From Mycobacterium sp. NS-7484 (lineage in GTDB: Bacteria; Actinomycetota; Actinomycetes; Mycobacteriales; Mycobacteriaceae), in NCBI RefSeq assembly GCF_001953975.1, contig NZ_MBEJ01000034.1, positions 1 through 39,977 of the forward strand: a stretch of 39,977 bases of DNA, given 5' to 3'. The notes below the pieces were generated by a model. It ran no database searches, was not told the DNA's origin, and was given only the letters and a program-made list of their open reading frames with translations. A program made the translations under genes and the position numbers. This document shows positions 8,086 to 16,058 of this stretch, one piece after another. Within the stretch, counting starts at the first letter, position 1. Every line of letters starts with the position of its first letter.

Positions 8086-8564
8086 TGCAGACCGTCACCG
8101 TGGAACGCACCATCGGCGCGCCTCAGGATGAAGTGTTCGACTTCATGAGCAACGCCGCCAATTTCACCCGTTCCCCACTGGTGCTCAGGCAGCGCCTGGC
8201 CGAACCCGGCCACGGCGCTGCCTACGGGCAAGGGGCGCTGCGCATCCTGCTCTGGGTGATCGGTTGGTTCCGCGAACGCGTCACCGCCTACGACGCCCCG
8301 CACTCCTTCGATTACGCCGTCGAACGCAGCTTCCCGCCCTCGGAGCATCGGCATGGTCGGGTGAGCTTCACCGCCGTGGACGGCGGCACCCACGTGGTGT
8401 GGACCACGACGTTCCGGGTCAAGTTCCCGATCGTCGGTGCCGCCCTGACCCGCTGGGTCGGACGGCCCGCCCTCACCAAGGTCTTCAACGACGTCATAAA
8501 TGCCGCCGAGGCCGATCTGGCGCCCGCTACAACCGGGCGTGCTCGGAGATCTTGGTGTCGGTAG
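8085..8564 (+). CDS. SRPBCC family protein coupled to ECF41 sigma factor
   Basis: A 159-residue protein with the SRPBCC/polyketide-cyclase pattern: VERTIGAPQDEVFDFMSNAAN at the N-terminus, a central RVTAYDAPHSFDYAVERSF stretch, a GRVSFTAVDGGTHVVWTTTF hairpin, and a C-terminal helix. The ATG shares one base with the sigma-factor stop (TGATG) and has GGAGG four bases upstream, so both are on one transcript. ECF41 sigma factors are commonly linked to COE-type enzymes (carboxymuconolactone decarboxylase, oxidoreductase, epimerase); an SRPBCC partner is less usual. The 3' end overlaps the convergent thioesterase gene by 38 bases. Ligand unknown. Confidence 0.8.
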   Translation: MQTVTVERTIGAPQDEVFDFMSNAANFTRSPLVLRQRLAEPGHGAAYGQGALRILLWVIGWFRERVTAYDAPHSFDYAVERSFPPSEHRHGRVSFTAVDGGTHVVWTTTFRVKFPIVGAALTRWVGRPALTKVFNDVINAAEADLAPATTGRARRSWCR

Positions 8565-9417
8565 TGCGCAGCGGACGGATCAACCCGTCCTGACTGAACG
8601 ATGCGATCAACTCGCCCTCTTCGGTGTGTACCGCACCGCGCACATACGACATGCCCGCGCCCACTTGAGTGCTCTCATGGCTGTAGAGCAACCAGCCGTC
8701 CCAGCGGACCGGCTCGTGGAAGCTGACCGTGACGGTCATCGGCGCGGTCGACACCGTCAGGTGGGCCTGGGCAGTGCCGATGCCTTCGTGGGCCCGCATG
8801 GTGGTCGAAATACCCAGGTGCCCGGTGAAATACGCGATCAAGGCCTTGGCCAGATCGTCGCGGGCCGGGACGGGGTCATAGTGCAGCCAGGCATACAGCT
8901 CGGGCGGCCCGACCTCGTCAGGGCTGTTGACGTCGACGACGTCGACCAGCCGCAGCTCGCGTCCGGTCATCGGCATGTGCGAGACGTTGGCATCGGCCGG
9001 CCCCGCCACCTCCGGCCGCGGCAGGTGATGCCGGATCACGTCACCGGAAGGCACGTCGGCCAGCACCGTGATGGTGATGCAGCGCTTGCCGTTCTGCGAG
9101 GCACTGATCACCGCGGTGGCCGTGGAACGCCCCTCACTGATCACGTCGATGTCGAGCTCGACCGGCGGGCCCACCAGGACGGCCCGGGCGAACACGGCAT
9201 GCGCGGTGCGAATCGACTTCTCCGGAAATCGCTTTGCCGCCGCGACGATCGCCGCGCCCAGGATCTGCGTACCTTCCACCACCTGACGCTCGTCCACCCC
9301 GGCGATCCCACTCGGCACGGTGAAGCGGTTCTCTCCGGCGGGTTCTGCGTCGAACAGGTCGAGCAGCATCTGCAGCGTCCACTGCGTCGGTACGGCAGCC
9401 TCGGATTCTGTGGTCAT
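8527..9417 (-). CDS. Acyl-CoA thioesterase II (TesB-like) domain protein
   Basis: A 296-residue double-hotdog protein. The first half shows the TesB pattern (LLDLFDAEPAGENRFTVPSG, then ISEGRSTATAVISASQNGKR). The second half ends with the typical GWLLYSHESTQVGAGMSYVRG and ELIASFSQDGLIRPL, whose Gln lies where TesB enzymes have a catalytic Gln. It probably hydrolyses an acyl-CoA. Start at ATG with GAGGAAG upstream. It is 14 bases downstream of the LLM oxidoreductase gene and clearly in the same operon, within a cluster that also has two acyl-CoA dehydrogenases; the shared substrate is not evident. Divergence from classical TesB in the first hotdog leaves activity unproven. Confidence 0.82.
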   Translation of the reverse strand: MTTESEAAVPTQWTLQMLLDLFDAEPAGENRFTVPSGIAGVDERQVVEGTQILGAAIVAAAKRFPEKSIRTAHAVFARAVLVGPPVELDIDVISEGRSTATAVISASQNGKRCITITVLADVPSGDVIRHHLPRPEVAGPADANVSHMPMTGRELRLVDVVDVNSPDEVGPPELYAWLHYDPVPARDDLAKALIAYFTGHLGISTTMRAHEGIGTAQAHLTVSTAPMTVTVSFHEPVRWDGWLLYSHESTQVGAGMSYVRGAVHTEEGELIASFSQDGLIRPLRTTDTKISEHARL

Positions 9418-9431
9418 GTTCTTCCTCTCTG

Positions 9432-10265
9432 TCACCCGTTGATGACTGTCTCGGCAAATTCCGAAATAGTTTGGGGCGCGGCAAAATCCGCGAACCAGAC
9501 GTAGAAGCGTTCGACGCCCTGGGCGGCCAGTCCGGCGAAGTGTTCGGTGAGTACTGCGGCATCTCCGCACACCAGCCCGTCACCGAGGTGTCCGAACAGT
9601 CGCGTGCTGCGGTCTGTCACCGCCGCTCGATCCGCGCCGCGACCCACGAAACCGACCATCTGTTGCAGTGAGACACGGGCCGAGCCGACGGTCGGCAACA
9701 GGGCGGGCAGCCGGTCGAGCTGATGGGACGGGATGTTCCACCAGTCGGCGTGCGTCCGCACCAGCTCCATCATGCGTCTACCAGTTCCGCCGAGCACCAA
9801 CGGAATTGGGTGTCCGGGCCGGGGTACCTGCCCACGCTCGCCGTCGCCCCAGTATTGGCCCAGCAGCTGCAGGGTCTCCCCCAGCCTGCGAACCCGTGCC
9901 GCCGCGTCCCCGGTCTCGATCCCGAATCGCTCGAACTCCCGCGGCCAGGAACCCGAACCAAGGCCAAGCTCGAACCGGCCACCGCTGGCCTCCGACAGTG
10001 TGACGGCCTGTTTCGCCAGTACCGCCGGATGCCGGAACGCGTCGCACAGCACCAGATGGCCGATCCGCAGACGCTCGGTGCGGGCAGCTACCCAGGTGGC
10101 GACAGTCATTGCCTCCCAGATGCTTTGGTGGGTGGCACCGGGCGCCTCCAAGTGATCGATAAACGCGATGCCGTCAAATCCGCTGGCCTCGGCCACCTTC
10201 GCGCGTTCGACGATGTCGCCGACGTCCAACCGCACCTGCGGCAGGAACAGAAACCACTCGCTCAA
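9432..10265 (-). CDS. LLM-class flavin/F420-dependent oxidoreductase
   Basis: A 277-residue TIM-barrel protein of the luciferase-like monooxygenase superfamily. Family marks: the opening FLFLPQVRLDVGDIVERAK, GFDGIAFIDHLEAPG, RLRIGHLVLCDAFRHPAVLA and GGRFELGLGSGSWPREFERFG, the last typical of F420- or FMN-using members. The start codon is TTG (giving MSEWFLFLP); no ATG or GTG is in frame nearby and the N-terminus then matches the family length. The gene is divergent from the TetR regulator, and the 56 bases between them hold one copy of the 12-mer discussed under the operator. It forms an operon with the thioesterase. In mycobacteria an F420-dependent role is likely but not shown. Confidence 0.85.
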   Translation of the reverse strand: MSEWFLFLPQVRLDVGDIVERAKVAEASGFDGIAFIDHLEAPGATHQSIWEAMTVATWVAARTERLRIGHLVLCDAFRHPAVLAKQAVTLSEASGGRFELGLGSGSWPREFERFGIETGDAAARVRRLGETLQLLGQYWGDGERGQVPRPGHPIPLVLGGTGRRMMELVRTHADWWNIPSHQLDRLPALLPTVGSARVSLQQMVGFVGRGADRAAVTDRSTRLFGHLGDGLVCGDAAVLTEHFAGLAAQGVERFYVWFADFAAPQTISEFAETVING

Positions 10266-10295
10266 TCACAACCCGCCTATTGCTTCTACAGAACC

Positions 10296-10307
10296 GGTAA
10301 CGTCATT
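10296..10307. promoter_or_regulatory. Candidate TetR operator, copy 1 (LLM/tetR divergent region)
   Basis: GGTAACGTCATT, identical to 11042-11053 upstream of the amidohydrolase gene. It lies in the 56-base gap between the divergent LLM and tetR genes. TAACGT inside it fits TANNNT as a -10 for the tetR side, so a bound repressor would block it. Confidence 0.5.
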
Positions 10308-10321
10308 CTCGCAAGTGGAGC

Positions 10322-10966
10322 ATGACGGAGGTGATGGGCGCAATGGCTAGGCCGGCCGAACGACCGTCGGAGACAACTCGCGCCGAGGCGCAGGCGGACC
10401 GGGTCCGGCGCTTCATGAAGTCGGCCCTGGCCATCCTCGGCGAGACCGGACGGACCGACTTCACCGTGCTCGAGGTGGTGGAACGCTCGAAGACCTCGCT
10501 GCGGTCGTTTTACCAGCACTTTTCCACGAAAGATGAGCTGCTGCTCGCACTCATCGACACGATCATGGCCGAGTCCACGCAGCGCTGGCGCGTCGACACC
10601 GATGGGTTGGCCGGCCCCGAGGCACTGGCGACTCTGATCGAGCGCATCACCACGCCGGCCTCCTCGAGCACCCAGGACAGCATCAATCGCGGGCTGACGT
10701 TCTACAACGACCATCTGGCCGAGTCGCTGCCACGCGAATACGCCCGGGTGCTGGCACCATTGCACCAGCTCATCGGCGACATCCTCCGTCGCGGAATGGA
10801 AACCGGCGACTTCCGCCCGGACATCGACGTGCCGACCACCGCGACGCTCGTCATGCAGTCGGTGCTGGGGGCGATGCGGCTGCGGTCCCTCGGTGTGGAG
10901 CTCAACGGCACACCCATCGACGGCGAGCACATCACGCAGTTCTGCCTCCGCGGCCTGATGGCCTGA
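10322..10966 (+). CDS. TetR/AcrR family transcriptional regulator
   Basis: A 214-residue regulator. The N-terminal helix-turn-helix is clear (ALAILGETGRTDFTVLEVVE, then RSKTSLRSFYQHFSTKDELL), followed by a variable all-helical ligand domain. Start is uncertain: ATG at 10322 (MTEVMGAMARPAE), or in-frame ATGs at 10334 and 10343, the last with GGAGG eleven bases upstream. It lies between the minus-strand thioesterase/LLM pair and the plus-strand amidohydrolase/acyl-CoA dehydrogenase genes. Both flanking promoter regions contain GGTAACGTCATT, so it probably represses itself and both arms, released by a pathway intermediate. The effector is unknown. Confidence 0.88.
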   Translation: MTEVMGAMARPAERPSETTRAEAQADRVRRFMKSALAILGETGRTDFTVLEVVERSKTSLRSFYQHFSTKDELLLALIDTIMAESTQRWRVDTDGLAGPEALATLIERITTPASSSTQDSINRGLTFYNDHLAESLPREYARVLAPLHQLIGDILRRGMETGDFRPDIDVPTTATLVMQSVLGAMRLRSLGVELNGTPIDGEHITQFCLRGLMA

Positions 10967-11041
10967 TCCCGCCTCTGACCAGTACTTTTTCCGATTGCTG
11001 AGCGATCGCCCGAATCGGCTCGTCCGTAGCTGCCACCGCGT

Positions 11042-11056
11042 GGTAACGTCATTACC
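11042..11056. promoter_or_regulatory. Candidate TetR operator, copy 2 (amidohydrolase promoter)
   Basis: GGTAACGTCATTACC has arms GGTAA/TTACC around CGTCA, and its first 12 bases repeat 10296-10307 exactly. It contains TAACGT, a possible -10, 38 bases before the amidohydrolase Shine-Dalgarno start. The rest of the 124-base gap holds a looser CCGATT/AATCGG inverted repeat (10991-11018). Confidence 0.5.
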
Positions 11057-11090
11057 AGTTTTGGAAACGTGACTCTTCCAGGAGGCGAAC

Positions 11091-12320
11091 ATGCCCTCAC
11101 GCGAGCTTTCCTATCCGGTGTTCGACGCGGACAACCACTTCTATGAGCCCAAAGAAGCGCTGACCAAGTTCTTGCCTGAGCACCGCAAGGGCGTCATCGA
11201 CTACATCGACGTGCACGGCCGCACGAAGATCGTGGTGCGCAACCAGATCAGCGACTACATTCCGAACCCCACGTTCGAGGTCGTGGCCCGGCCCGCCGCC
11301 CAGGAGGAATACTTCCGGCACGGCAGCGGCGGCAAGAGCTACCGCGAGGTGATGGGCAAGCCGATGAAGGCCATCCCCGCGTTCCGCAATCCCGAAGCGC
11401 GCCTTGAGGTTCTCGACGGCCTCGGCCTGGACTACACGATCATGTTCCCGACGCTGGCCAGCCTCGTCGAGGAACGACTCAAGGACGATCCCGACCTGAT
11501 CCTCGACATCATCCACGCCCTCAACGAGTGGATGTACGAGACCTGGCAGTTCAACTACGCCGACCGCATCTTCTCCACCCCGGTCATCAATCTCGGTGTC
11601 GTCGACCGTGCCCTCGAAGAGCTCGAGTGGTGCCTGGAACGCGGCGCCAAGACCGTCCTCGTCCGTCCGGCGCCGGTGCCCGGCTACCGCGGCACCCGCT
11701 CGCTGGGTTTCCCGGAGTTCGACCCGTTCTGGGATGCCTGCGTCAAGGCCGGTATCCCGGTGTGCATGCACGCCTCCGACAGCGGATATGCCCAGTACCT
11801 CAACGATTGGGAACCGGCCGACGAGTTCCTGCCGTTCAAGCCGACGTCGTTCCGGATGGTGGCGATGGGCAAGCGGCCGATCGAAGACACCATGGCTGCG
11901 CTGGTGTGCCACGGGGCGCTGACGCGCAACCCCGATCTGCGCATCCTGTCGGTGGAGAACGGCGCCTCGTGGGTGCCCTACCTGTTCTACCAATTCAAAG
12001 ACGTCTACTCGAAGATGCCGCAGGAGTTCCCGGAGGATCCGGTCGAGGCCTTCAAGCGGTGCGTGTACGTCGCCCCGTTCTGGGAGGACGACTTCAAGAA
12101 GATGGCCGATCTGTGCGGCATCGACCGCGTCATCTTCGGGTCCGACTGGCCGCACCCCGAGGGACTGGCCGATCCGATCAACCTCGTCGACGATCTGGTG
12201 GCGCACGGCCTGGATGACGAGGGCGTCCGAAAGGTCATGGGCGGCAACCTTGTCGACCTGTTCAAGGTCGAGAACAAGAAGGTTTACCGGCCCGACGTCC
12301 CGGCGCTCGTCCTGACCTGA
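11091..12320 (+). CDS. Amidohydrolase family 2 (ACMSD-type) metal-dependent hydrolase
   Basis: A 409-residue TIM-barrel enzyme of the amidohydrolase-2 group, which includes decarboxylases acting on aromatic or dienoic acids (ACMSD-type) as well as hydrolases. The N-terminal DADNHFYEP replaces the usual His-x-His by Asn-His, a variant common among mycobacterial members. A central MHASDSGY and the C-terminal FGSDWPHPEG supply a metal-ligand His and the catalytic Asp. ATG has AGGAGG five bases upstream. It heads a plus-strand operon with two acyl-CoA dehydrogenases 37 bases and then -4 bases apart, so it probably acts in breakdown of an acyl-CoA or ring-cleavage product. The exact reaction cannot be assigned. 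Confidence 0.88.
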   Translation: MPSRELSYPVFDADNHFYEPKEALTKFLPEHRKGVIDYIDVHGRTKIVVRNQISDYIPNPTFEVVARPAAQEEYFRHGSGGKSYREVMGKPMKAIPAFRNPEARLEVLDGLGLDYTIMFPTLASLVEERLKDDPDLILDIIHALNEWMYETWQFNYADRIFSTPVINLGVVDRALEELEWCLERGAKTVLVRPAPVPGYRGTRSLGFPEFDPFWDACVKAGIPVCMHASDSGYAQYLNDWEPADEFLPFKPTSFRMVAMGKRPIEDTMAALVCHGALTRNPDLRILSVENGASWVPYLFYQFKDVYSKMPQEFPEDPVEAFKRCVYVAPFWEDDFKKMADLCGIDRVIFGSDWPHPEGLADPINLVDDLVAHGLDDEGVRKVMGGNLVDLFKVENKKVYRPDVPALVLT

Positions 12321-12357
12321 TCTAGTCCACTACTCGACAAGAAGCTGGGCCGACTAC

Positions 12358-13518
12358 ATGACCGACGTGGCAAATCCCGAACAGATGCTGTTCACCTCCA
12401 CCGCGCAGGCCTTCCTGGAAAAGGAGGTGCCGCTGAGCCGGGTGCGTCAGTTGCACGACGAAGGCAACTCTTTCGACGTCCAATGGTGGGGCCGCGCAGC
12501 AGAATTGGGGTGGGCCAGCCTGTTGGTCCCCGAGGAGCTCGGTGGTGGCAGCCCCTCCGGGGACGGTGTGACCGACCTGGCTCTGCTGGCCGAACAGTTG
12601 GGCCACGCCGTCACCCCTGGCCCGCTGCATCCGGTCAGTACCGTGCTGGCCGGCCTGGTCGAAGCACCAAGCGGTCATGAGGAATTGATCGAATCGCTGG
12701 TGTCCGGGGAAACCGTGGCGTCCTGGGCGGTCTACGAGCCCAACCAGCCGTTCGATGCCCTGCGGTCGGCCGTCGATGTCTCCACGACGGCCACCCGCAC
12801 GGGGTCGGGCTACCGCATCGACGGCATCAAGGACCGGGTCGAGGCCGGGGACCGCAGTGGCACGCTGTTGGTGGTTGCGGTGTGTGACGGGCAGATCCGG
12901 CAGTTCGTGGTACCGAGCGATGCCGCCGGAGTCACCGTCACCACCCAGAGCTCGGTCGATCTGGTCAAGCGTTATGCCAGAGTGCAATTCGACGGTGTCG
13001 AGGTCGGCGAATCCGCCGCCGTGGGCACCGCCGAGCAGACACCGGCCATCCTCGAACGCCAGCGCCAGGTGGCCCTGCTGCTGCAGTGCGCCGAGATCGT
13101 CGGAATCCTCGATGCCGTGCTCACGATGACCAACCAGTGGCTCATAGACCGACACAGCTTCGGCCGGCCGCTGGCCTCCTACCAGGCCCTCAAGCATCGT
13201 GCCGCCGACATGAAAATGTGGTTCGAAGCTGCTCGGGCCACCACAGCGGGGGCCGTGGCGGCGGTGGCCGAACGCTCCGCCGAGGCGCCGAAGCTCGTGA
13301 GTGTGGCGAAAGCCTATGTGGCCGAACGTGCCCCGGTGATGCTGCAGGACTGTGTGCAGTTGCACGGCGGCATCGGGGTGACGTGGGAACACGATCTGCA
13401 TCTGTATCTGCGGCGGGTTGCCCTGTACCGGGCGATGTACGGCTCGCCCGAGGACCACCATCGCGCCGTGTACGCGCTGAGCCGCAAGAACCGCGCAGCC
13501 GAGGAAGTTGGGGTATGA
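12358..13518 (+). CDS. Acyl-CoA dehydrogenase family protein (small subunit-like)
   Basis: A 386-residue FAD-dependent acyl-CoA dehydrogenase family member. Visible: the N-terminal helical domain (AFLEKEVPLSRVRQLHDEG), ELGWASLLVPEELGGG, the middle beta-domain, DRHSFGRPLASYQALKHRAA and the C-terminal QLHGGIGVTWEHDLHLYLRR that binds FAD. The GxGxTWExD segment keeps a Glu at the end position. Sequences near the usual flavin-binding middle segment are poor, which is typical of one partner of the mycobacterial heteromeric FadE pairs; the adjacent second gene, overlapping by four bases, would be the other partner. Heteromer formation is inferred from the gene pair. The substrate may be a branched or ring-containing acyl-CoA but is unknown. 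Confidence 0.87.
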   Translation: MTDVANPEQMLFTSTAQAFLEKEVPLSRVRQLHDEGNSFDVQWWGRAAELGWASLLVPEELGGGSPSGDGVTDLALLAEQLGHAVTPGPLHPVSTVLAGLVEAPSGHEELIESLVSGETVASWAVYEPNQPFDALRSAVDVSTTATRTGSGYRIDGIKDRVEAGDRSGTLLVVAVCDGQIRQFVVPSDAAGVTVTTQSSVDLVKRYARVQFDGVEVGESAAVGTAEQTPAILERQRQVALLLQCAEIVGILDAVLTMTNQWLIDRHSFGRPLASYQALKHRAADMKMWFEAARATTAGAVAAVAERSAEAPKLVSVAKAYVAERAPVMLQDCVQLHGGIGVTWEHDLHLYLRRVALYRAMYGSPEDHHRAVYALSRKNRAAEEVGV

Positions 13519-14780
13519 CCGACACCGTGAGCACCACCGCCACCACAGAGTCTGTCGAGGAGTTCGCGCTGCGCGCCCGGACGTGGCTGGCCGAGAACAT
13601 GCCCTCCATCGATCCGGAAAACCCGCCGTTCGCCGTGCGGGCCGAGTCGGAGTCTTGGGAGCGCGCAAAGGAACTGCAGAAGCGTCTGTACGCGGGCGGG
13701 TTCGCCGGCATCTGCTTCCCGCGCGAGTACGGCGGCCTGGGCCTGGATTACGCCTACCAGCAAGCGTTCAACGACGAGTGCGTGAACTACGAGATGCCGT
13801 TGATCCTCAACACCCCGTCGTTCACCATCTGCGCCGCGACGATTCTCGACATGGGTAGCGTTGAACAGAAGCGCGACCGCATCTCGGCAGCCATCCGCGG
13901 TGACGAGGTGCTCTGCCAGCTGTTGTCCGAGCCCAGCGGCGGCTCGGATCTGGCCGGTGTCATCACCCGCGCCGAGCTCCGCGGCGATACGTGGATCATC
14001 AACGGCGCCAAGACCTGGAGCACCAGTGCATTTGCCGCCGACTACGGGCTGATGCTGGCCCGTACCGACTGGACCGTACCCAAACACGAGGGCCTGACAA
14101 TGTTCCTGGTGCCGCTGAACGCGCCGGGTATCACGATGCGCCGTATCACCGAGGTGAACGGCAACGAGGAGTTCTGCGAGGAGTTCTTCGACAACCTGGA
14201 ACTGCCCGCGGACGCCGTAGTGGGCGAGGTCAACGATGGCTGGACCGTCGCCTCGCGTCAGCTGCATCACGAACGGCGGGCGGTCGGTGGCGGATCCGAG
14301 TTCGCCAGCGGGACCGGGGCCGAGAACGCGAACGAGATGCCGCCAGACCACGTCGGGCTGGCCGAGGCCACCGGCCAGGGCGACGACGCCCGGGTGCAGG
14401 ATCTGGCCGGCCGGGCTCTGGTGCGCCGCATCGTCAAGAAACAGCTCATCGACCACGTCGGCAAGGCGATCGGAAACGGTTCGCTGCCACCGAATGCGGG
14501 CACATTGATCCGGCTGTTCCACGCCGAGACCACCGAACTAGAGGTAGATACCGCGTTGGCCATCGCCGGCACCGCCGGGGTCGTCGACGAGGGCTCGGGC
14601 GACGTCCCGAGTCTGCTCGACATCGGCGTGCGCTACCTGTCCCGGCAGACCGGGTCGTTGGGCGGCGGCAGCTCCGAGATGGCACGCAACGTCATCGGCG
14701 AGCGGATCCTGGGCTTCCCGCGCGAGCACGCCGCCGACCGGGGCGTGCCGTTCAATCAGGTCAAGCGCAACAAGAGCTGA
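13515..14780 (+). CDS. Acyl-CoA dehydrogenase family protein (large subunit-like)
   Basis: A 421-residue acyl-CoA dehydrogenase. Family marks: GGFAGICFPREYGGLGLDYA, LCQLLSEPSGGSDLAGVITR (FAD/substrate segment), TWIINGAKTWSTSAFAADYG, and the C-terminal TGSLGGGSSEMARNVIGERIL with RNxI(G)ER(I)LG typical of FadE proteins. The ATG overlaps the previous stop (ATGA), so both acyl-CoA dehydrogenases are translated together. With the amidohydrolase it forms a three-gene operon under the nearby TetR regulator. It is convergent with the radical SAM gene, with 19 bases between the stops. It introduces a double bond alpha-beta to a CoA thioester by family knowledge. Confidence 0.9.
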   Translation: MTDTVSTTATTESVEEFALRARTWLAENMPSIDPENPPFAVRAESESWERAKELQKRLYAGGFAGICFPREYGGLGLDYAYQQAFNDECVNYEMPLILNTPSFTICAATILDMGSVEQKRDRISAAIRGDEVLCQLLSEPSGGSDLAGVITRAELRGDTWIINGAKTWSTSAFAADYGLMLARTDWTVPKHEGLTMFLVPLNAPGITMRRITEVNGNEEFCEEFFDNLELPADAVVGEVNDGWTVASRQLHHERRAVGGGSEFASGTGAENANEMPPDHVGLAEATGQGDDARVQDLAGRALVRRIVKKQLIDHVGKAIGNGSLPPNAGTLIRLFHAETTELEVDTALAIAGTAGVVDEGSGDVPSLLDIGVRYLSRQTGSLGGGSSEMARNVIGERILGFPREHAADRGVPFNQVKRNKS

Positions 14781-14799
14781 CCTCTCTGGGCCAGCAACG

Positions 14800-15807
14800 T
14801 CAGAACAGCGTCGGCTGCGCGACCGCCGGCTCCGGAACAGTCGCCGAAGCCGGCACCGGCATCGTGCGCGCCAAACCGTGGCGGGCAACCAGCGGCGCCA
14901 CGCGCCGGCGCAGCGTGTCGCGATAGTCCTGCGGCAGATAGGCGCCGCGGCGGTACAACCGCTGGTAATCCTTGAGCAGTTCGGGATGATCGCGCTGCAG
15001 CCACGACATGAACCAGCCGCGCGTCGTGCCCCGCAGATGCAGACCGAACACCGTCACACTGTTGGCCCCGGCCACGGCGATCCGGCCGAGTAAATCGTCG
15101 AGGTGCTCGACCGAATCGGTGAGATACGGCAGCACCGGCGCGACCATCACATGGCACGAGAGCCCGGCGTCGCGAATCGCCGCAATGAGGCCCAGCCGCG
15201 CTTCGGGTGAGGGAGTGCCGGGTTCGACCGCGCGGTGCAACTCGGGATCGCCGACCGCCAACGACACCGCGACGCTCACGTCGACGCGGTGCGACGCCTC
15301 GGTGATCTGTGGCAGGTCCCGTCGCAGCAACGTGCCCTTGGTGAGGATGGAAAAGGGTGTCCCCGAATCAGACAGCGCCGCAATGATTCCCGGCATCAGG
15401 GCGTACCTGCCTTCGGCGCGCTGATAGGGATCGGTGTTGGTGCCGAGCGCGACCGTCTCGCGCGTCCAGGAGCGGCGGCGCAACTCACGGGCCAGCACCT
15501 CGGCGACGTTGGTCTTGACCACCACCTGGGTGTCGAAGTCCGTGCCGCTGTCGAACTCGAGGTACTCGTGGGTGGGCCGGGCGAAGCAGTAACGGCAGGC
15601 ATGGCTGCAGCCGCGATACCCGTTGACGGTGTACCGGAACGGCAGCATCGATGCCGCAGGCACTTTGTTCAGCGCCGACTTACACAGCACCTCGTGAAAA
15701 GTGATGCCTTCGAATTGGGGGGTACGCACGCTGCGGACGAAACCGAGCCGCTGCAGACCGGGCAGCGCCCCGTCGTCGACGCGCACCGCCTGGCCATCCC
15801 ACCGCAT
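14800..15807 (-). CDS. Radical SAM protein, Rv2578c family
   Basis: A 335-residue radical SAM enzyme. The [4Fe-4S] motif is CSHACRYCFAR, preceded by YTVNGYRG, as in the SPL/Rv2578c group. Further marks are KTNVAEVL, ALGTNTDPYQ, ILTKGTLLRRDLP and VTVFGLHLRG. I place the start at ATG giving MRWDGQAVRVDDGALPG, matching the length and opening of M. tuberculosis Rv2578c. The frame is open to an ATG at 15909, adding 34 residues of low-complexity character. No good Shine-Dalgarno is seen at either. Two SOS boxes lie upstream, so it is probably induced by DNA damage, as Rv2578c is reported to be. Some related proteins repair DNA photoproducts; activity here is unknown. Confidence 0.9.
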   Translation of the reverse strand: MRWDGQAVRVDDGALPGLQRLGFVRSVRTPQFEGITFHEVLCKSALNKVPAASMLPFRYTVNGYRGCSHACRYCFARPTHEYLEFDSGTDFDTQVVVKTNVAEVLARELRRRSWTRETVALGTNTDPYQRAEGRYALMPGIIAALSDSGTPFSILTKGTLLRRDLPQITEASHRVDVSVAVSLAVGDPELHRAVEPGTPSPEARLGLIAAIRDAGLSCHVMVAPVLPYLTDSVEHLDDLLGRIAVAGANSVTVFGLHLRGTTRGWFMSWLQRDHPELLKDYQRLYRRGAYLPQDYRDTLRRRVAPLVARHGLARTMPVPASATVPEPAVAQPTLF

Positions 15808-15814
15808 ACGGTCA

Positions 15815-15830
15815 TCGAACAACTGTTCGA
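15815..15830. promoter_or_regulatory. SOS box (LexA site) next to radical SAM start
   Basis: TCGAACAACTGTTCGA matches TCGAAC-N4-GTTCGA fully, and the flanking bases extend the arms to CATCGAACA/TGTTCGATG. It ends seven bases before the ATG at 15807, a position where LexA would cover a leaderless promoter. If translation began at 15909 the box would be inside the coding region. Confidence 0.8.
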
Positions 15831-15987
15831 TGTCTATGTCAAGCAATTCCCCGAGTGTCGCCGCCGACTGGGACTGGGTGCGCCGATGCCGCGGTTTCGG
15901 GTACGGCATCGGCGCGCGCCGAGGGCGCTTGCCCAGTCAATTGCACTTCGGACCGGAAGCGGAACCGCTCCGTCGTGCACATGACCA

Positions 15988-16003
15988 TCGAACAACAGTT
16001 CGA
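15988..16003. promoter_or_regulatory. Second SOS box (LexA site) upstream of radical SAM gene
   Basis: TCGAACAACAGTTCGA is a second full match to the LexA consensus, 173 bases from the first. It lies just past the hairpin that probably ends the preceding minus-strand gene, so it can only serve the radical SAM gene or an unrecognised small gene in this 251-base gap (15808-16058). I see no convincing small gene there. Confidence 0.75.
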
Positions 16004-16019
16004 GCGCGCGGTCAAGGCA

Positions 16020-16038
16020 GTTCCCAGTTCGTGGGAAC
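16020..16038 (-). terminator. Hairpin after the secreted-protein gene
   Basis: GTTCCCA (16020-16026) and TGGGAAC (16032-16038) form a perfect 7-bp stem with a 5-base loop, about 20 bases after the stop of the minus-strand gene. No U-run follows, which is common for mycobacterial terminators. Confidence 0.5.
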
Positions 16039-16058
16039 CGCAGCCCAGATTGGTCAGA

